Of a stretch of DNA of 64,000 bases, positions 7,519 to 15,983 are shown one piece after another (the first letter of the stretch is position 1; every line of letters begins with the position of its first letter). The notes beneath the pieces were generated by a model. That model saw only the letters and a list, made by a program, of their open reading frames with translations, had not been told where the DNA came from and did no database searches. The stretch is from JACKJK01 sp046159835. Lineage in GTDB: Bacteria > Pseudomonadota > Alphaproteobacteria > Rhizobiales > Tepidamorphaceae. The stretch spans positions 124,001-188,000 of the forward strand of contig NZ_JBJXCY010000001.1 in NCBI RefSeq assembly GCF_046159835.1. The letters run 5' to 3'. A program made the position numbers and the translations under genes.

Positions 7519-8841
7519 TCAGTCGTTGAGGCGCTTGGCCGCCTCGTGCCGAACGGTTTCGATGATCCGCACGTCCCTTCTCGGGAAGGGAATGTCGATT
7601 TCCGCTGCCTTCAGTGCATCCCACAGCGCGAGATAGACATTGCCGCGCACATTCGTGATGCCGTTCGAGGGATCGTGAATCCAGAACCGCAAAAGCAGGT
7701 CGATGGCGGAATCCCCGAAGCCGACGATGTGGCAGACAGGCGCCGGACTCTGTGAGACGCGCTCCACATTTGAGGCAGCCTCGCGCGCGACCTTGCGGAC
7801 CTGGTGCGGATCGCTCTCGTAGGAGACGCCGAAGGCGATATCCAGCCGCACGAGGTTGTTGGTGTGCGACCAGTTCACCACTTGCCCGGTGATGAGATCC
7901 TCGTTCGGGATCAGGTATTCCTTGCCGTCACGTGTGACGACCGAGACGTATCGCGCCCCCAGCGAGGAGATCCAGCCGAAGGTCTCCCCAAGCGAAATCA
8001 CGTCGCCCGGCTTGATCGACTTGTCGACCAGCAGGATGACGCCGGACACGAGGTTGGAGACGACCTTCTGCAGGCCGAAGCCCAAGCCAAGCCCGATGGC
8101 GCCCGACAGCACGGTGATGCTCGTCAGGTCGAAGCCGATGGACTGCAGCGCGATGATGATCGCGGTGCCGAACAGCAGCAGGCGCGCCATCTTGTCGGTC
8201 AGCACCCGCATGGACGGCGACATGTCGTTGATGGCCTCGACGCGCCGCGAGATGGCACCCGAAAGCCAGCCGGCCGCCGTGAGCAGGACCGCCAGCATGA
8301 GTGCGGCCTTCACCACCAGCAGCAGCGATATGCGCACTTCGCCAAGGTTCAGCGCGAGCCCGTCGAGAACCTGCGACGCCCGCTCGGTCTGACCCAGCAC
8401 CGTGAGCGCCGCAAAAATCCAGACAGACCACGTGACGATGAACCGGAGCAGCTTGTTGCGCACCAGCCGTGAGGCGATGGTTACGAACACCCAGGCGGCT
8501 GCGAGGTTGAGCGCGATTCCGAGATAGAAGCTGCGGCTCGGCCATGTCATCGTGCGCATGGCAAACAGCGCAAGGCCGATCAGCAGCACGAAGATGATGG
8601 GGCGCAGCCGCCGCGCGACGACGAGGATCATGCGCATCCGCGACGGGCGCTTGTCATCGAACCCGCGCATCCAGGCGTCGATTCGCGGCTCCAGTCGCTG
8701 TGAGATCACGTGCGCGATGGCAAGGCAGGCGAGAATGATGCAGACCTGGATGATCGACCAGGGCTGCGTCAGCCTGTCTGCCAGGATGGCAAGCTGCCGG
8801 AAGGCATCCGAAATCCTGCTTTCGAATCCGGTCAGGTCCAT
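7519..8841 (-). CDS. MscS-family mechanosensitive ion channel
   Basis: The 440-residue product has several hydrophobic helices in its first 260 residues. The MscS core follows: the glycine/alanine-rich pore helix GAIGLGLGFGLQKVVSNLVSG, then LVDKSIKPGDVISLGE and YLIPNEDLITGQVVNWSH of the beta domain. It would open under membrane tension to release solutes during hypo-osmotic shock, in the inner membrane. It is longer than E. coli MscS (286 residues), with extra N-terminal helices as in many proteobacterial paralogs. The start at 8841 (MDLTG) was chosen as the first plausible one; an in-frame ATG at 8928 is possible. Confidence 0.9.
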   Translation of the reverse strand: MDLTGFESRISDAFRQLAILADRLTQPWSIIQVCIILACLAIAHVISQRLEPRIDAWMRGFDDKRPSRMRMILVVARRLRPIIFVLLIGLALFAMRTMTWPSRSFYLGIALNLAAAWVFVTIASRLVRNKLLRFIVTWSVWIFAALTVLGQTERASQVLDGLALNLGEVRISLLLVVKAALMLAVLLTAAGWLSGAISRRVEAINDMSPSMRVLTDKMARLLLFGTAIIIALQSIGFDLTSITVLSGAIGLGLGFGLQKVVSNLVSGVILLVDKSIKPGDVISLGETFGWISSLGARYVSVVTRDGKEYLIPNEDLITGQVVNWSHTNNLVRLDIAFGVSYESDPHQVRKVAREAASNVERVSQSPAPVCHIVGFGDSAIDLLLRFWIHDPSNGITNVRGNVYLALWDALKAAEIDIPFPRRDVRIIETVRHEAAKRLND

Positions 8842-8989
8842 CGCGCCACCGGCAAGTGGCGTCGCAGACGCAAAAGATGACACGAAGCGGGTTGCAGGTT
8901 TGGCATGATCGTTCGAAATTTGGCGCATCGCGATGGCTTGCGCAATGCACACCATTTGTCGGCGCGGCGCGAGCCCACACGGAGACCGG

Positions 8990-9877
8990 ATGACCGAGAC
9001 GCTTCCGAGATTTTTGACGACGAAGGAATTGGCCGAACTTCTGCGCATCGGCGAGCGCAAGGTCTATGACCTCGCGACCAGCGGTGAAGTGCCCTGCACG
9101 CGGGTGGTCGGCAAGCTCCTCTTTCCGCGCGGCGAGATCGAGGCGTGGATCGCGCAGGCCCGGTCCGGCCCGGCGGCCATCGAACCCCTGCCGGCGATTG
9201 TCGCGGGCAGCCACGACCCGCTGCTGGAATGGTCGCTGCGCCAGTCAGGCTCGGGGCTGGCCGCCTTCATGGATGGCAGCATGGACGGGCTGGAGCGCAT
9301 GGCCCGGCGCGAGTGCGCGGCAAGCGGCACCCATATTCACGAAGCCGACGGGCAGTGGAATGCCGAGACGACGGCGCGCCTGCTCGTGGGCAAGCCCGTG
9401 GTGCTGGTCGAATTCGCCAGGCGCAGTCGCGGCCTGATCCTGCCGAAGGGAAACCCGGAGAACGTCGCCGGCATCGCGGACCTGGCAGGCCGCCGATTCG
9501 CGCAGCGCCAGCCCGGTGCCGCGAGCCAGGTCTGGTTTGAAGAGCTGGCGAAAGAGTCCGGCCTTGATCCGCAGGGACTTTCGTTCGCGGCCAACCCGGC
9601 GCGCAGCGAAATGGACGTTGCGCTCGCGGTGCTGGACGGCAAGGCCGATGCCGCGTTCGGGCTGGAGTCCATGGCGCGGCAGTTCCGCCTCAAGTTCTTG
9701 CCGATCGCGCAGGAACGCTACGACTTGGCCGTCTGGCGGCAGGCCTATTTCGAGCCGGCAATGCAGGCGCTGATGCGCTTCCTTGGAACCGGGGAATTCC
9801 GCCAGCACGCCGCCGGCATGGGCGGCTATGACACGTCCGCAGCCGGCACGGTTCACTACAACGCCGGCGGTCTGTGA
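8990..9877 (+). CDS. helix-turn-helix regulator with a periplasmic-binding-protein-like domain
   Basis: The 295-residue protein begins with an excisionase/MerR-like DNA-binding domain (residues 7-58, FLTTKELAELLRIGERKVYDL). The rest resembles a substrate-binding protein fold used as a ligand sensor (VAGSHDPLLEWSLRQSGSGL, then RGLILPKGNPENV, then SEMDVALAVLDGKADAAFGLE). This architecture is common beside molybdate and tungstate transporters, where it acts as an oxyanion-responsive regulator. Here it converges on exactly such an operon (9914-13152). GGAG precedes the ATG. An intracellular role fits the lack of a signal peptide. Ligand specificity is inferred from context. Confidence 0.85.
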   Translation: MTETLPRFLTTKELAELLRIGERKVYDLATSGEVPCTRVVGKLLFPRGEIEAWIAQARSGPAAIEPLPAIVAGSHDPLLEWSLRQSGSGLAAFMDGSMDGLERMARRECAASGTHIHEADGQWNAETTARLLVGKPVVLVEFARRSRGLILPKGNPENVAGIADLAGRRFAQRQPGAASQVWFEELAKESGLDPQGLSFAANPARSEMDVALAVLDGKADAAFGLESMARQFRLKFLPIAQERYDLAVWRQAYFEPAMQALMRFLGTGEFRQHAAGMGGYDTSAAGTVHYNAGGL

Positions 9878-9878
9878 C

Positions 9879-9899
9879 GGGCCGGCTGTGCGCCGGCCC
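9879..9899. terminator. bidirectional hairpin between convergent genes
   Basis: GGGCCGGC and GCCGGCCC are perfect arms around the loop TGTGC, between the regulator stop and the modA-like stop. There is no long T-run on either strand, so it may be only a weak terminator or an RNA-end stabiliser. Confidence 0.55.
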
Positions 9900-9913
9900 G
9901 CGAATTGTCTGCC

Positions 9914-10714
9914 TCAGTCGTCCGACACGGTCGAGAAGCCGTAGGAGGCGAGGATGCCTTGTCCTTCCGGCGACAGGATGAAGGCCGCGAGCGCAGCCCC
10001 GGTGTCCGGCGCGCCCGTCAGCACGGTCAGGCCGTAGTCGGCGCCGACCGCGATCTCCTCCGGGATCTGGACGATTTGCAGGCTGTCGCTGTCCTTCTGC
10101 GCCAGCAGCGCGTTGGTGCAGTAGGTCAGGAAGATGTCAGCCTTCTTCTCGCTCATCACCCAGCCATAGGGATTGCGCCCTTCCGGCGGCTTGGCGGAAT
10201 CCTCGCTGCCCGTCAGCTTCAGTGCCTTGGCTTCCAGCGTTTCCTTCGCGCCGCGCTTCACGCCGTCCGCCTTGGCAAACAGCGCAAAGGCATAGTCGCC
10301 TGCGGGATCGGATTTCGGCGTGGATGTGCCGACGCGGATGTTCTCGTCCAGCATCGTGTCGAGCAGCGTTTCGGTTGAAACCTCGACGTCCGGCTGCGCG
10401 ATGGCACACAGGCGGTTGCGCGCGAACAGGGTCACGTCGCCCGCCTTGCCGGCTTCGGCCAGCGTCTTCGGGTGCTTCATGTTGGCCGATGCGAAGATAT
10501 GGGCTGGCTCGCCCTCTTCGATGCGCTCGCGCATCAGGCCCGATGGGCCGAACTGGGTGGTGACGGCAGTGCCGGTCTGCGCGGTGAAGGCGTCGGCAAC
10601 GTCGCTCAGGGCGGCCTTCAGGCTGCCGGCTGCGAAGAGAACGACATCGTCTGCCGCAAGTGCGGGCCGGGCGAGCGTCAGCATCGCGACGGCCATGAAC
10701 ATGGCTGTACGCAT
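9914..10714 (-). CDS. ModA-like molybdate ABC transporter substrate-binding protein
   Basis: This 266-residue exported protein has a signal peptide (MRTAMFMAVAMLTLARPALA) and the ModA opening VVLFAAGSLKAALSDVADAF, which carries the oxyanion-binding serine. GPSGLMRERIEEGEPAHIFAS follows, also a family landmark. It would bind molybdate or tungstate in the periplasm. No modB or modC accompanies it. It is the last gene after tupB-tupC-tupA, 75 bp downstream of tupA with a hairpin between, so it may share the Tup permease or serve a transporter elsewhere. The start was chosen at the signal-peptide methionine; upstream codons are non-homologous. Confidence 0.85.
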   Translation of the reverse strand: MRTAMFMAVAMLTLARPALAADDVVLFAAGSLKAALSDVADAFTAQTGTAVTTQFGPSGLMRERIEEGEPAHIFASANMKHPKTLAEAGKAGDVTLFARNRLCAIAQPDVEVSTETLLDTMLDENIRVGTSTPKSDPAGDYAFALFAKADGVKRGAKETLEAKALKLTGSEDSAKPPEGRNPYGWVMSEKKADIFLTYCTNALLAQKDSDSLQIVQIPEEIAVGADYGLTVLTGAPDTGAALAAFILSPEGQGILASYGFSTVSDD

Positions 10715-10753
10715 GGTCTTGTCCTTGGTGTGTTGGGGGAGGGGAAGCGAACC

Positions 10754-10780
10754 GGGCACGGCGCGTTTCACGCCGCGCCC
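10754..10780 (-). terminator. intercistronic hairpin between tupA and the modA-like gene
   Basis: GGGC-A-CGGCG and CGCCG-C-GCCC form a 9-bp stem with one mismatch around a 7-base loop. There is no T-run. It could attenuate or process the message between the two binding-protein genes. Confidence 0.4.
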
Positions 10781-10789
10781 GTCGTCAGG

Positions 10790-11626
10790 TCAGCCGTTGA
10801 CGGCTTTGGCATTCGGGAAGAAGAGCTGCTGCCCGTCGATCTTGAAATCGGCAATCGCCTTCTGGCCTTCGCCGCCGATGAGCCAGTCGATGAACGCCTG
10901 GCCTTCCTCGGCCTTCACGTTGGCATGCTTTTCCGGGTTCACGAGGATGACGCCGTACTGGTTGAACATCTTCGGGTCGCCTTCCACCGCGACCTTGTAG
11001 TCGCCCTTGTTGCCGAAGGAGATCCAGGTGGCGCGGTCGGTCATGACGTAGGCATCCATGCCGACGCCGGCATTCAGCGTCGCGCCCATGCCCGAACCCG
11101 TCTCGCGGTACCAGTCGCCCGAAGCCGAGCCGACATCAACCCCGGCCTGCTTCCACAGGCGAAGTTCGGCCTTGTGCGTGCCGGAATCATCACCGCGCGA
11201 GGCGAACGCCGACTTGCTCTCGGCGATCTTCTTCAACGCCTCGACGACATTCTCGGTGCCGGCGACACCGGCCGGGTCGGAAGCCGGGCCGACGATGACG
11301 AAGTCGTTGTACATGACGTCGTGACGCTCGACGCCCCAGCCATCGGTCACAAACTTTTCTTCAGCCGGCTTGGCATGGACGAGAAGCACTTCACCGTCGC
11401 CGTTGGCGGCGTTCTTGATGGCCTGGCCGGTGCCGACGGCAACGACGCGAACCTCGATGCCGGTCTTCTCCTGGAACTGCGGCAGGATCGCATCGAGCAG
11501 GCCGGAGTTGGCCGTGGACGTCGTGGACTGCACGACGATGAACTTGTCCTGTGCCTGGGCGCTGCCGAGTGCGCCGCCGGCGAGTGTCAGCAGCGCGAGG
11601 GCTGCCAGGAATGTGCGTCTGAACAT
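10790..11626 (-). CDS. tupA: tungstate ABC transporter substrate-binding protein TupA
   Basis: The 278-residue precursor has a signal peptide (MFRRTFLAALALLTLAGGAL, cleavage after AQA). The TupA/WtpA signature follows in VVQSTTSTANSGLLDAILPQF; the TTST motif binds the oxyanion. VRVVAVGTGQAIKNAANGDG and LLVHAKPAEEKFVTDGWG are also typical of tungstate-specific binding proteins. It acts in the periplasm with TupB and TupC, encoded immediately upstream on the same strand (31-bp gap to tupC). Tungstate is probably needed for tungsten-dependent enzymes such as formate dehydrogenases, none of which is in this window. Confidence 0.92.
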   Translation of the reverse strand: MFRRTFLAALALLTLAGGALGSAQAQDKFIVVQSTTSTANSGLLDAILPQFQEKTGIEVRVVAVGTGQAIKNAANGDGEVLLVHAKPAEEKFVTDGWGVERHDVMYNDFVIVGPASDPAGVAGTENVVEALKKIAESKSAFASRGDDSGTHKAELRLWKQAGVDVGSASGDWYRETGSGMGATLNAGVGMDAYVMTDRATWISFGNKGDYKVAVEGDPKMFNQYGVILVNPEKHANVKAEEGQAFIDWLIGGEGQKAIADFKIDGQQLFFPNAKAVNG

Positions 11627-11657
11627 GGACGTCTCCGTGGTTTGATCTTCTGGTTGG

Positions 11658-12437
11658 TCAGATGACCAGGCCGCCGGCGAGGAAAGCGCGCGCGGCGTCC
11701 GATCGGGGTTGGTTGAAAAAGTCGGTCGCGGGTCCGTGCTCGAGGACGCGTCCGCGGTGGATGAAGACCACGTCCTCGGCCAGCCGCTTGGCCTGGCCGA
11801 CATCGTGGGTGATCATCACGATCTTCGCGCCGTTGCCGGTCGCCGTGCGGATCAGGCTTTCGATGGCGTGGGTCGAAGCCGGGTCGAGGCTCGCGGTCGG
11901 CTCGTCGAGAAACAGGATGCGCGGCTCGGTGGCGAGCGCGCGAACCATCGCGAGGCGCTGCTGCTCACCGCCGGACAGGGTGCGCGCCGGCTGGCGGGCA
12001 AGGTCGCCCAGCCCGGCGAGGTCGAGCCAGCTGGTAACGCGCCGGGGTCGCTCGGCCCGCGCGACACCGCGCAGTTTCAATACGTAGTCGACATTGGCGG
12101 CGACGGACCGGCGCAGCAGGACGGGCCGCTGGAAAACCATGGCCTGCCGGGCGCGTGCTGCCTCGTCGGCTACGGCGCCGTTCCAGCAGATGGTGCCGGT
12201 GGTCGGCTCGCTCAGCCCGTGGAGCAGCCGCAGCAGCAGGCTCTTGCCCGCGCCGTTTGGGCCCATCACCACGGTCGGCCCGCCATCGCGGATGGTGAGT
12301 TCCTCGACATCGACGAGGTCGCGCCCGTCGATGACCAGCCGCAGGTCGCGCGCGACCAGCGGTAGCAGGGGCCGGTCGGGCGCCTGCGCAACCTCGCGGG
12401 GGAAGATCGTGGGAATGGTTGCTGTCGCGTCGCTCAT
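11658..12437 (-). CDS. tupC: tungstate ABC transporter ATP-binding protein TupC
   Basis: This 259-residue ABC ATPase has Walker A (GPNGAGKSLLLRLL), the Q-loop (MVFQRPVLLRRS), the signature LSGGEQQRLAMVRAL, Walker B (RILFLDEPTASLD) and the H-loop (ITHD). It energises uptake through TupB. The start at ATG 12437 keeps it 7 bp clear of the tupB stop; an upstream start would overlap tupB. A spare N-terminal stretch of about 30 residues precedes the ABC core. Gene order tupB-tupC-tupA-modA reads on the minus strand. Confidence 0.92.
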   Translation of the reverse strand: MSDATATIPTIFPREVAQAPDRPLLPLVARDLRLVIDGRDLVDVEELTIRDGGPTVVMGPNGAGKSLLLRLLHGLSEPTTGTICWNGAVADEAARARQAMVFQRPVLLRRSVAANVDYVLKLRGVARAERPRRVTSWLDLAGLGDLARQPARTLSGGEQQRLAMVRALATEPRILFLDEPTASLDPASTHAIESLIRTATGNGAKIVMITHDVGQAKRLAEDVVFIHRGRVLEHGPATDFFNQPRSDAARAFLAGGLVI

Positions 12438-12444
12438 GCCGGCC

Positions 12445-13152
12445 TCACGCGAAAGCCGCGCGGCGCGCGGTCGAGCGAACGGTGCCAAGCAGGGCGTTCA
12501 CGCAGATGGCGATGGAAATCAGGATCGCGCCCAGCGCCAGCGCGAGCGCGAGATTGCCCTTGGAGGTTTCCAGCGCGATCGTCGTCGTCATGACGCGGGT
12601 GACGTGGTTGATGTTGCCGCCGACGATCATCACGGCCCCGACCTCGGCGATGGCGCGCCCGAAGCCTGCAAGCAGCGCGGTTGTCAGCGTGAAGCGCGCA
12701 TCCCACAGCAGCGTGGGAACGCTCTGCAGCCGCGACACGCCGAGCGAGCGGAGCTGGTCGGCATATTCGGAATCCATGTCCTCGATCACCTGTCGCGTCA
12801 GCGCGGCGATGATCGGCAGCACCAGCACGACCTGCGCGATGATCATCGCGCCGGGCGTGTAGAGAAGTTGCAGTACGCCCAGCGGCCCGGCATTGGACAG
12901 CATCAGGTAGACCAGCAAGCCGACAACCACCGGCGGCAGGCCCATCAGCGCATTGAGCAGCACGACCAGCGCGCCGCGGCCCGGAAAGCGGGCCACCGCG
13001 AGCGTGGCGCCAAGCGGCATGCCGAGCAGCGCGGCGATGGCCACGGCGCTGAGGCTGACCTGCAATGACAGCGCCACGATGCCCCACAGAACCGGGTCGC
13101 CGGAGAGCAGCAAGGACACCGCCATGCTGAATGATGATGCAAAATCATGCAT
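12445..13152 (-). CDS. tupB: tungstate ABC transporter permease TupB
   Basis: The 235-residue integral membrane protein has about five hydrophobic helices and a cytoplasmic EAA-type loop (QLRSLGVSRLQSVPTLLW) that contacts the ATPase. The C-terminal half (GRAIAEVGAVMIVGGNINHV) matches TupB/ModB-like permeases. It is the first gene of the operon. The ATG at 13152 is used; an in-frame ATG at 13125 is possible, and neither has a strong ribosome-binding site. Confidence 0.9.
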   Translation of the reverse strand: MHDFASSFSMAVSLLLSGDPVLWGIVALSLQVSLSAVAIAALLGMPLGATLAVARFPGRGALVVLLNALMGLPPVVVGLLVYLMLSNAGPLGVLQLLYTPGAMIIAQVVLVLPIIAALTRQVIEDMDSEYADQLRSLGVSRLQSVPTLLWDARFTLTTALLAGFGRAIAEVGAVMIVGGNINHVTRVMTTTIALETSKGNLALALALGAILISIAICVNALLGTVRSTARRAAFA

Positions 13153-13430
13153 GAATTACAAAAGACTCACCAGAGTTCGTTCGAATAGCCAGAATTTGCA
13201 GTAAATCGGGAAAGATGTCCACAGGCCCCGCTTTGAAAAGGCGCCGCGCAAACCCGATATCAATTGGCGAAACAGCGAAATCGTTCGCAAAGGCGTGCGG
13301 ATTCGAACGCTTCGCGCCGATTGGCGACCGACTTCGCAGCAAAATGAGTTGCCGACTGCGCGATAATCGATGCGAGGGTCGAGGCAAGCTCATCGTGAAG
13401 TGCGCGCGCGCTTTGCGGGAAAGGATCGCC

Positions 13431-14504
13431 GTGAAGATCGAAACCGCCATGCAGGCTGACCAGGTGCCGTCCGGTGTCTTCAGCCATCCCGATTTCGCCG
13501 GCCACAAGGCCGTGAACTATTGCAGCGACGCAGCCAGCGGGTTGCGTGCCATCATCGCGGTGCACGACACGACGCTTGGTCCTGCTCTCGGCGGTTGCCG
13601 CAGGTGGGCCTACGCGAGCGAAGCCGAAGCCCTGAAGGACGTGCTGCGCCTGTCGCGCGGCATGACCTTCAAGAACGCAGCGGCCGGGCTCGATCTCGGT
13701 GGCGGCAAGGCGGTGATCCTGTCGGACGGCAACGACGCGACACCCGACATGTGGCGCGCGTTCAGCGAGGCCGTAAACCGGCTCGGCGGCGACTACATCA
13801 CTGCCGAGGACGTCGGCACCGGCCAGGCGGCTGTCGACTATATCGCCGAAACCAGCGCCCACGTGCGTGGGACGTCTGCCTCCGGACTTGGCGATCCATC
13901 GCCCTACACGGCGTGGGGCGTCCATATCGGCATGAAGGCCGCAGCGAGACACGCGCTCGGTGCGGAAACCCTCGACGGCCTCACCGTCGCGGTACAGGGC
14001 GTGGGCAATGTCGGCGCGGACGTCGCGCGCATGGCGAAGGCAGATGGCGCCAGCATCGTGATTGCCGATATCCGCGAGGATGCGGTCGCGGCTCTGGCAA
14101 GCGAATTCGACGCGCAGGTGGTCAGCGTCGATGAGATCCACGCCGTGCAGGCGGACATCCTTGCACCCTGTGCGCTCGGCGGCGCGCTGAACCCGCGCAC
14201 CATCCCCGATATCAAGGCCCGCGTCATTGCCGGTGCCGCCAACAACCAGCTTGAGACGCCCGAAGATGCCGCGCGTCTCCAGCAGCGCGGCATCCTCTAC
14301 GCGCCGGACTTCGTCATCAATTCCGGCGGCGTGATCTCGATTGCGCTGGCGGACAGATTCGCATCTCCCGACGCCATGAAGGAGCGCGTGGGGGAGCTAG
14401 GCGGCATCCTGTCGGAAATCTTCGCGGCATCCGATGGCGGCGAAGGCACCACGGATGCGGTCGCCATAGCTCGCGCAAAGGCGCGGCTGGCGGCAGGGCG
14501 CTGA
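13431..14504 (+). CDS. Leu/Phe/Val-type amino acid dehydrogenase
   Basis: This 357-residue enzyme has the dehydrogenase core AIIAVHDTTLGPALGGCR, GMTFKNAAAGLDLGGGKAVI (with the catalytic lysine) and the NAD-binding motif VQGVGNVGADVARMA. It would oxidatively deaminate a branched or aromatic amino acid to the 2-keto acid with NAD. Length fits leucine dehydrogenases (about 360 residues). The start is GTG at 13431, with AAGGA 7 bases upstream, giving the N terminus MKIETAMQ as in homologs. Upstream in-frame ATGs (13215, 13449) are less likely. It is monocistronic, with a MarR gene converging on it. Which amino acid is used cannot be told. Confidence 0.9.
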   Translation: MKIETAMQADQVPSGVFSHPDFAGHKAVNYCSDAASGLRAIIAVHDTTLGPALGGCRRWAYASEAEALKDVLRLSRGMTFKNAAAGLDLGGGKAVILSDGNDATPDMWRAFSEAVNRLGGDYITAEDVGTGQAAVDYIAETSAHVRGTSASGLGDPSPYTAWGVHIGMKAAARHALGAETLDGLTVAVQGVGNVGADVARMAKADGASIVIADIREDAVAALASEFDAQVVSVDEIHAVQADILAPCALGGALNPRTIPDIKARVIAGAANNQLETPEDAARLQQRGILYAPDFVINSGGVISIALADRFASPDAMKERVGELGGILSEIFAASDGGEGTTDAVAIARAKARLAAGR

Positions 14505-14511
14505 CCCGCGA

Positions 14512-14988
14512 TCATTGATCCGATCGCGCGGTGCGCAGCGGTGCGCGCGACAGATCGTTGTTAAGCGAGACGAGCCGTTCCATCAGCGTCAGCAATTGCC
14601 ACTGCTCGCTGCGTGCGAGACCCTGCAGGATGCGCTTCTGTGCGGCCTTATAGGCGCTGGCTGCTTCAAGGATCGTCTGGTTGCCGGCGGGCGACAGAAA
14701 CACCTGCTTGGAGCGCCGGTCATGCGGGCCGGAATGGCGCTCGATCATTCCCTTTCGTTCAAGCCGTTCCAGGGCGGTCGCCATGGTTGACCGGTCGAAG
14801 GCGACGGCGTTGGTCAGCCCCGCACCGTCGATGCCGGGCTGCGCGCGTATGGCCAGCATGATCTCGAATTGCGCCGGCGTAACATCATGGGGCCGCAACG
14901 CCTCGCCGGTCACCGCGATGGAAATCTGCTGCGCGCGGCGCAGCAGATGCGAAGGCTGGTCGTAGAGGTCGGGAAGGGAAATGGGCAC
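14512..14988 (-). CDS. MarR family transcriptional regulator
   Basis: This 158-residue protein has the winged helix pattern of MarR: TPAQFEIMLAIRAQPGIDGAGLTNAVAFDRSTMATALERLERKG, given here in two parts (TPAQFEIMLAIRAQP, then FDRSTMATALERLERKGMIE and HDRRSKQVFLS). The start is GTG at 14988 with GGAG upstream. It is divergent from the FAH-family hydrolase at 15150, and two palindromes lie between them (15035-15062), so it probably controls that gene and itself. Related MarR proteins often respond to aromatic acids, but no ligand is evident. Confidence 0.9.
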   Translation of the reverse strand: MPISLPDLYDQPSHLLRRAQQISIAVTGEALRPHDVTPAQFEIMLAIRAQPGIDGAGLTNAVAFDRSTMATALERLERKGMIERHSGPHDRRSKQVFLSPAGNQTILEAASAYKAAQKRILQGLARSEQWQLLTLMERLVSLNNDLSRAPLRTARSDQ

Positions 14989-15034
14989 ATGGAACTCCGC
15001 GCTTTTCCGGCGACAGGTCTTAACAGAGTGCTAA

Positions 15035-15062
15035 TCAGTTTACTGAAAGTCAGTATACTGAC
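15035..15062. promoter_or_regulatory. two tandem MarR-type operators
   Basis: TCAGTTTACTGA (15035-15046) and GTCAGTATACTGAC (15049-15062) share the form TCAGT-NN-ACTGA, with centres 15 bp apart. Both are perfect in their arms. They sit between the divergent MarR gene and the hydrolase gene, where dimers of a MarR protein would block both promoters. Confidence 0.75.
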
Positions 15063-15149
15063 GAAATCAATGATTTGCAATTTTGGTGACGGCTTGCGGG
15101 GTGCCGGGTTAGCGTGTCAAGCCGTCTTTGAACGAGTGGACCAGCACCG

Positions 15150-15833
15150 ATGGACTTCATATTCGAACCGCCGCAGCGCGTGACCTTGCCGGTCGAGGGA
15201 ACAGACGCTGTGTTTCCCGTCCGGCGCGTGTTCTGCGTTGGTCGCAACTATGCCGCCCACACGCGGGAGATGGGGCACGACCCGGACCGTGAGCCGCCGT
15301 TCTTCTTCTGCAAGCCGGCCGACGCAGTGGCGACGGGACCATCCATTCCCTATCCGCCACAGACCAGCGACATGCATTTCGAGATCGAGCTTGTCGCCGC
15401 AATCGGCAAGGGCGGCTCGGATATTCCGATTGCCGACGCGCTGTCCCACGTCTTCGGCTACGGCGTCGGGATCGACCTCACGCGCCGCGATCTGCAGGGC
15501 GAAGCCAAGAAGCTCGGCCGCCCGTGGGATTGGGGTAAGGGGTTCGACAACTCAGCCCCCATGTCTGGTCTGAAGCCGGTTTCGCAGACTGGCCACCCGG
15601 AGACGGGCCGCGTCTGGCTTTCACTCGATGGGGACATGCGACAGGACGGCGATCTGTCCGAAATGATCTGGCCGCTGCCGGACATCATCTCCCTCATCTC
15701 GCAGTCCATGCGGCTGGAGGCCGGCGACCTCATCATGACCGGCACGCCCGCAGGCGTCGGGGCCGTGCGCCCCGGCCAGACGCTCAAGGGTGGCGTTGAA
15801 GGGGTCGGGGAGATCGAGGTCTCCATCACCTGA
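15150..15833 (+). CDS. fumarylacetoacetate hydrolase-family enzyme
   Basis: The 227-residue protein is a single FAH domain with the usual sequence VFCVGRNYAAHTREMGHDP, the metal-ligand region MHFEIELVAAIGKGG, GYGVGIDLTRRDLQ and the C-terminal IMTGTPAGVGAVRPG. Family members cleave C-C bonds of acylpyruvates such as fumarylpyruvate, or decarboxylate oxaloacetate, using a divalent metal bound by two Glu and one Asp. This small form resembles YcgM/FAHD1 and NagK-type enzymes. It is divergent from a MarR regulator, suggesting induction by an aromatic compound. No gentisate genes are in the window, so the substrate is open. Confidence 0.9.
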   Translation: MDFIFEPPQRVTLPVEGTDAVFPVRRVFCVGRNYAAHTREMGHDPDREPPFFFCKPADAVATGPSIPYPPQTSDMHFEIELVAAIGKGGSDIPIADALSHVFGYGVGIDLTRRDLQGEAKKLGRPWDWGKGFDNSAPMSGLKPVSQTGHPETGRVWLSLDGDMRQDGDLSEMIWPLPDIISLISQSMRLEAGDLIMTGTPAGVGAVRPGQTLKGGVEGVGEIEVSIT

Positions 15834-15983
15834 GACCGGCAGGCGAGTGCCGGCGCGCGGGGCAGCGCCCCTTTGCCGGCACATTTACCCGGTCTTGTCA
15901 TGCCGGTCCGTGCAGCGGACAGTACTGACATGCAATTCTCAACGTGGCCCGCGGCGCGGCGCCGCAAGGAAACGGAACCGATT

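Noticed and set aside
13215..13430. N-terminal extension of the amino acid dehydrogenase from ATG 13215
   Set aside because: The extra 72 residues are Arg-rich without homology, and GTG 13431 has a good ribosome-binding site and a family-typical N terminus.
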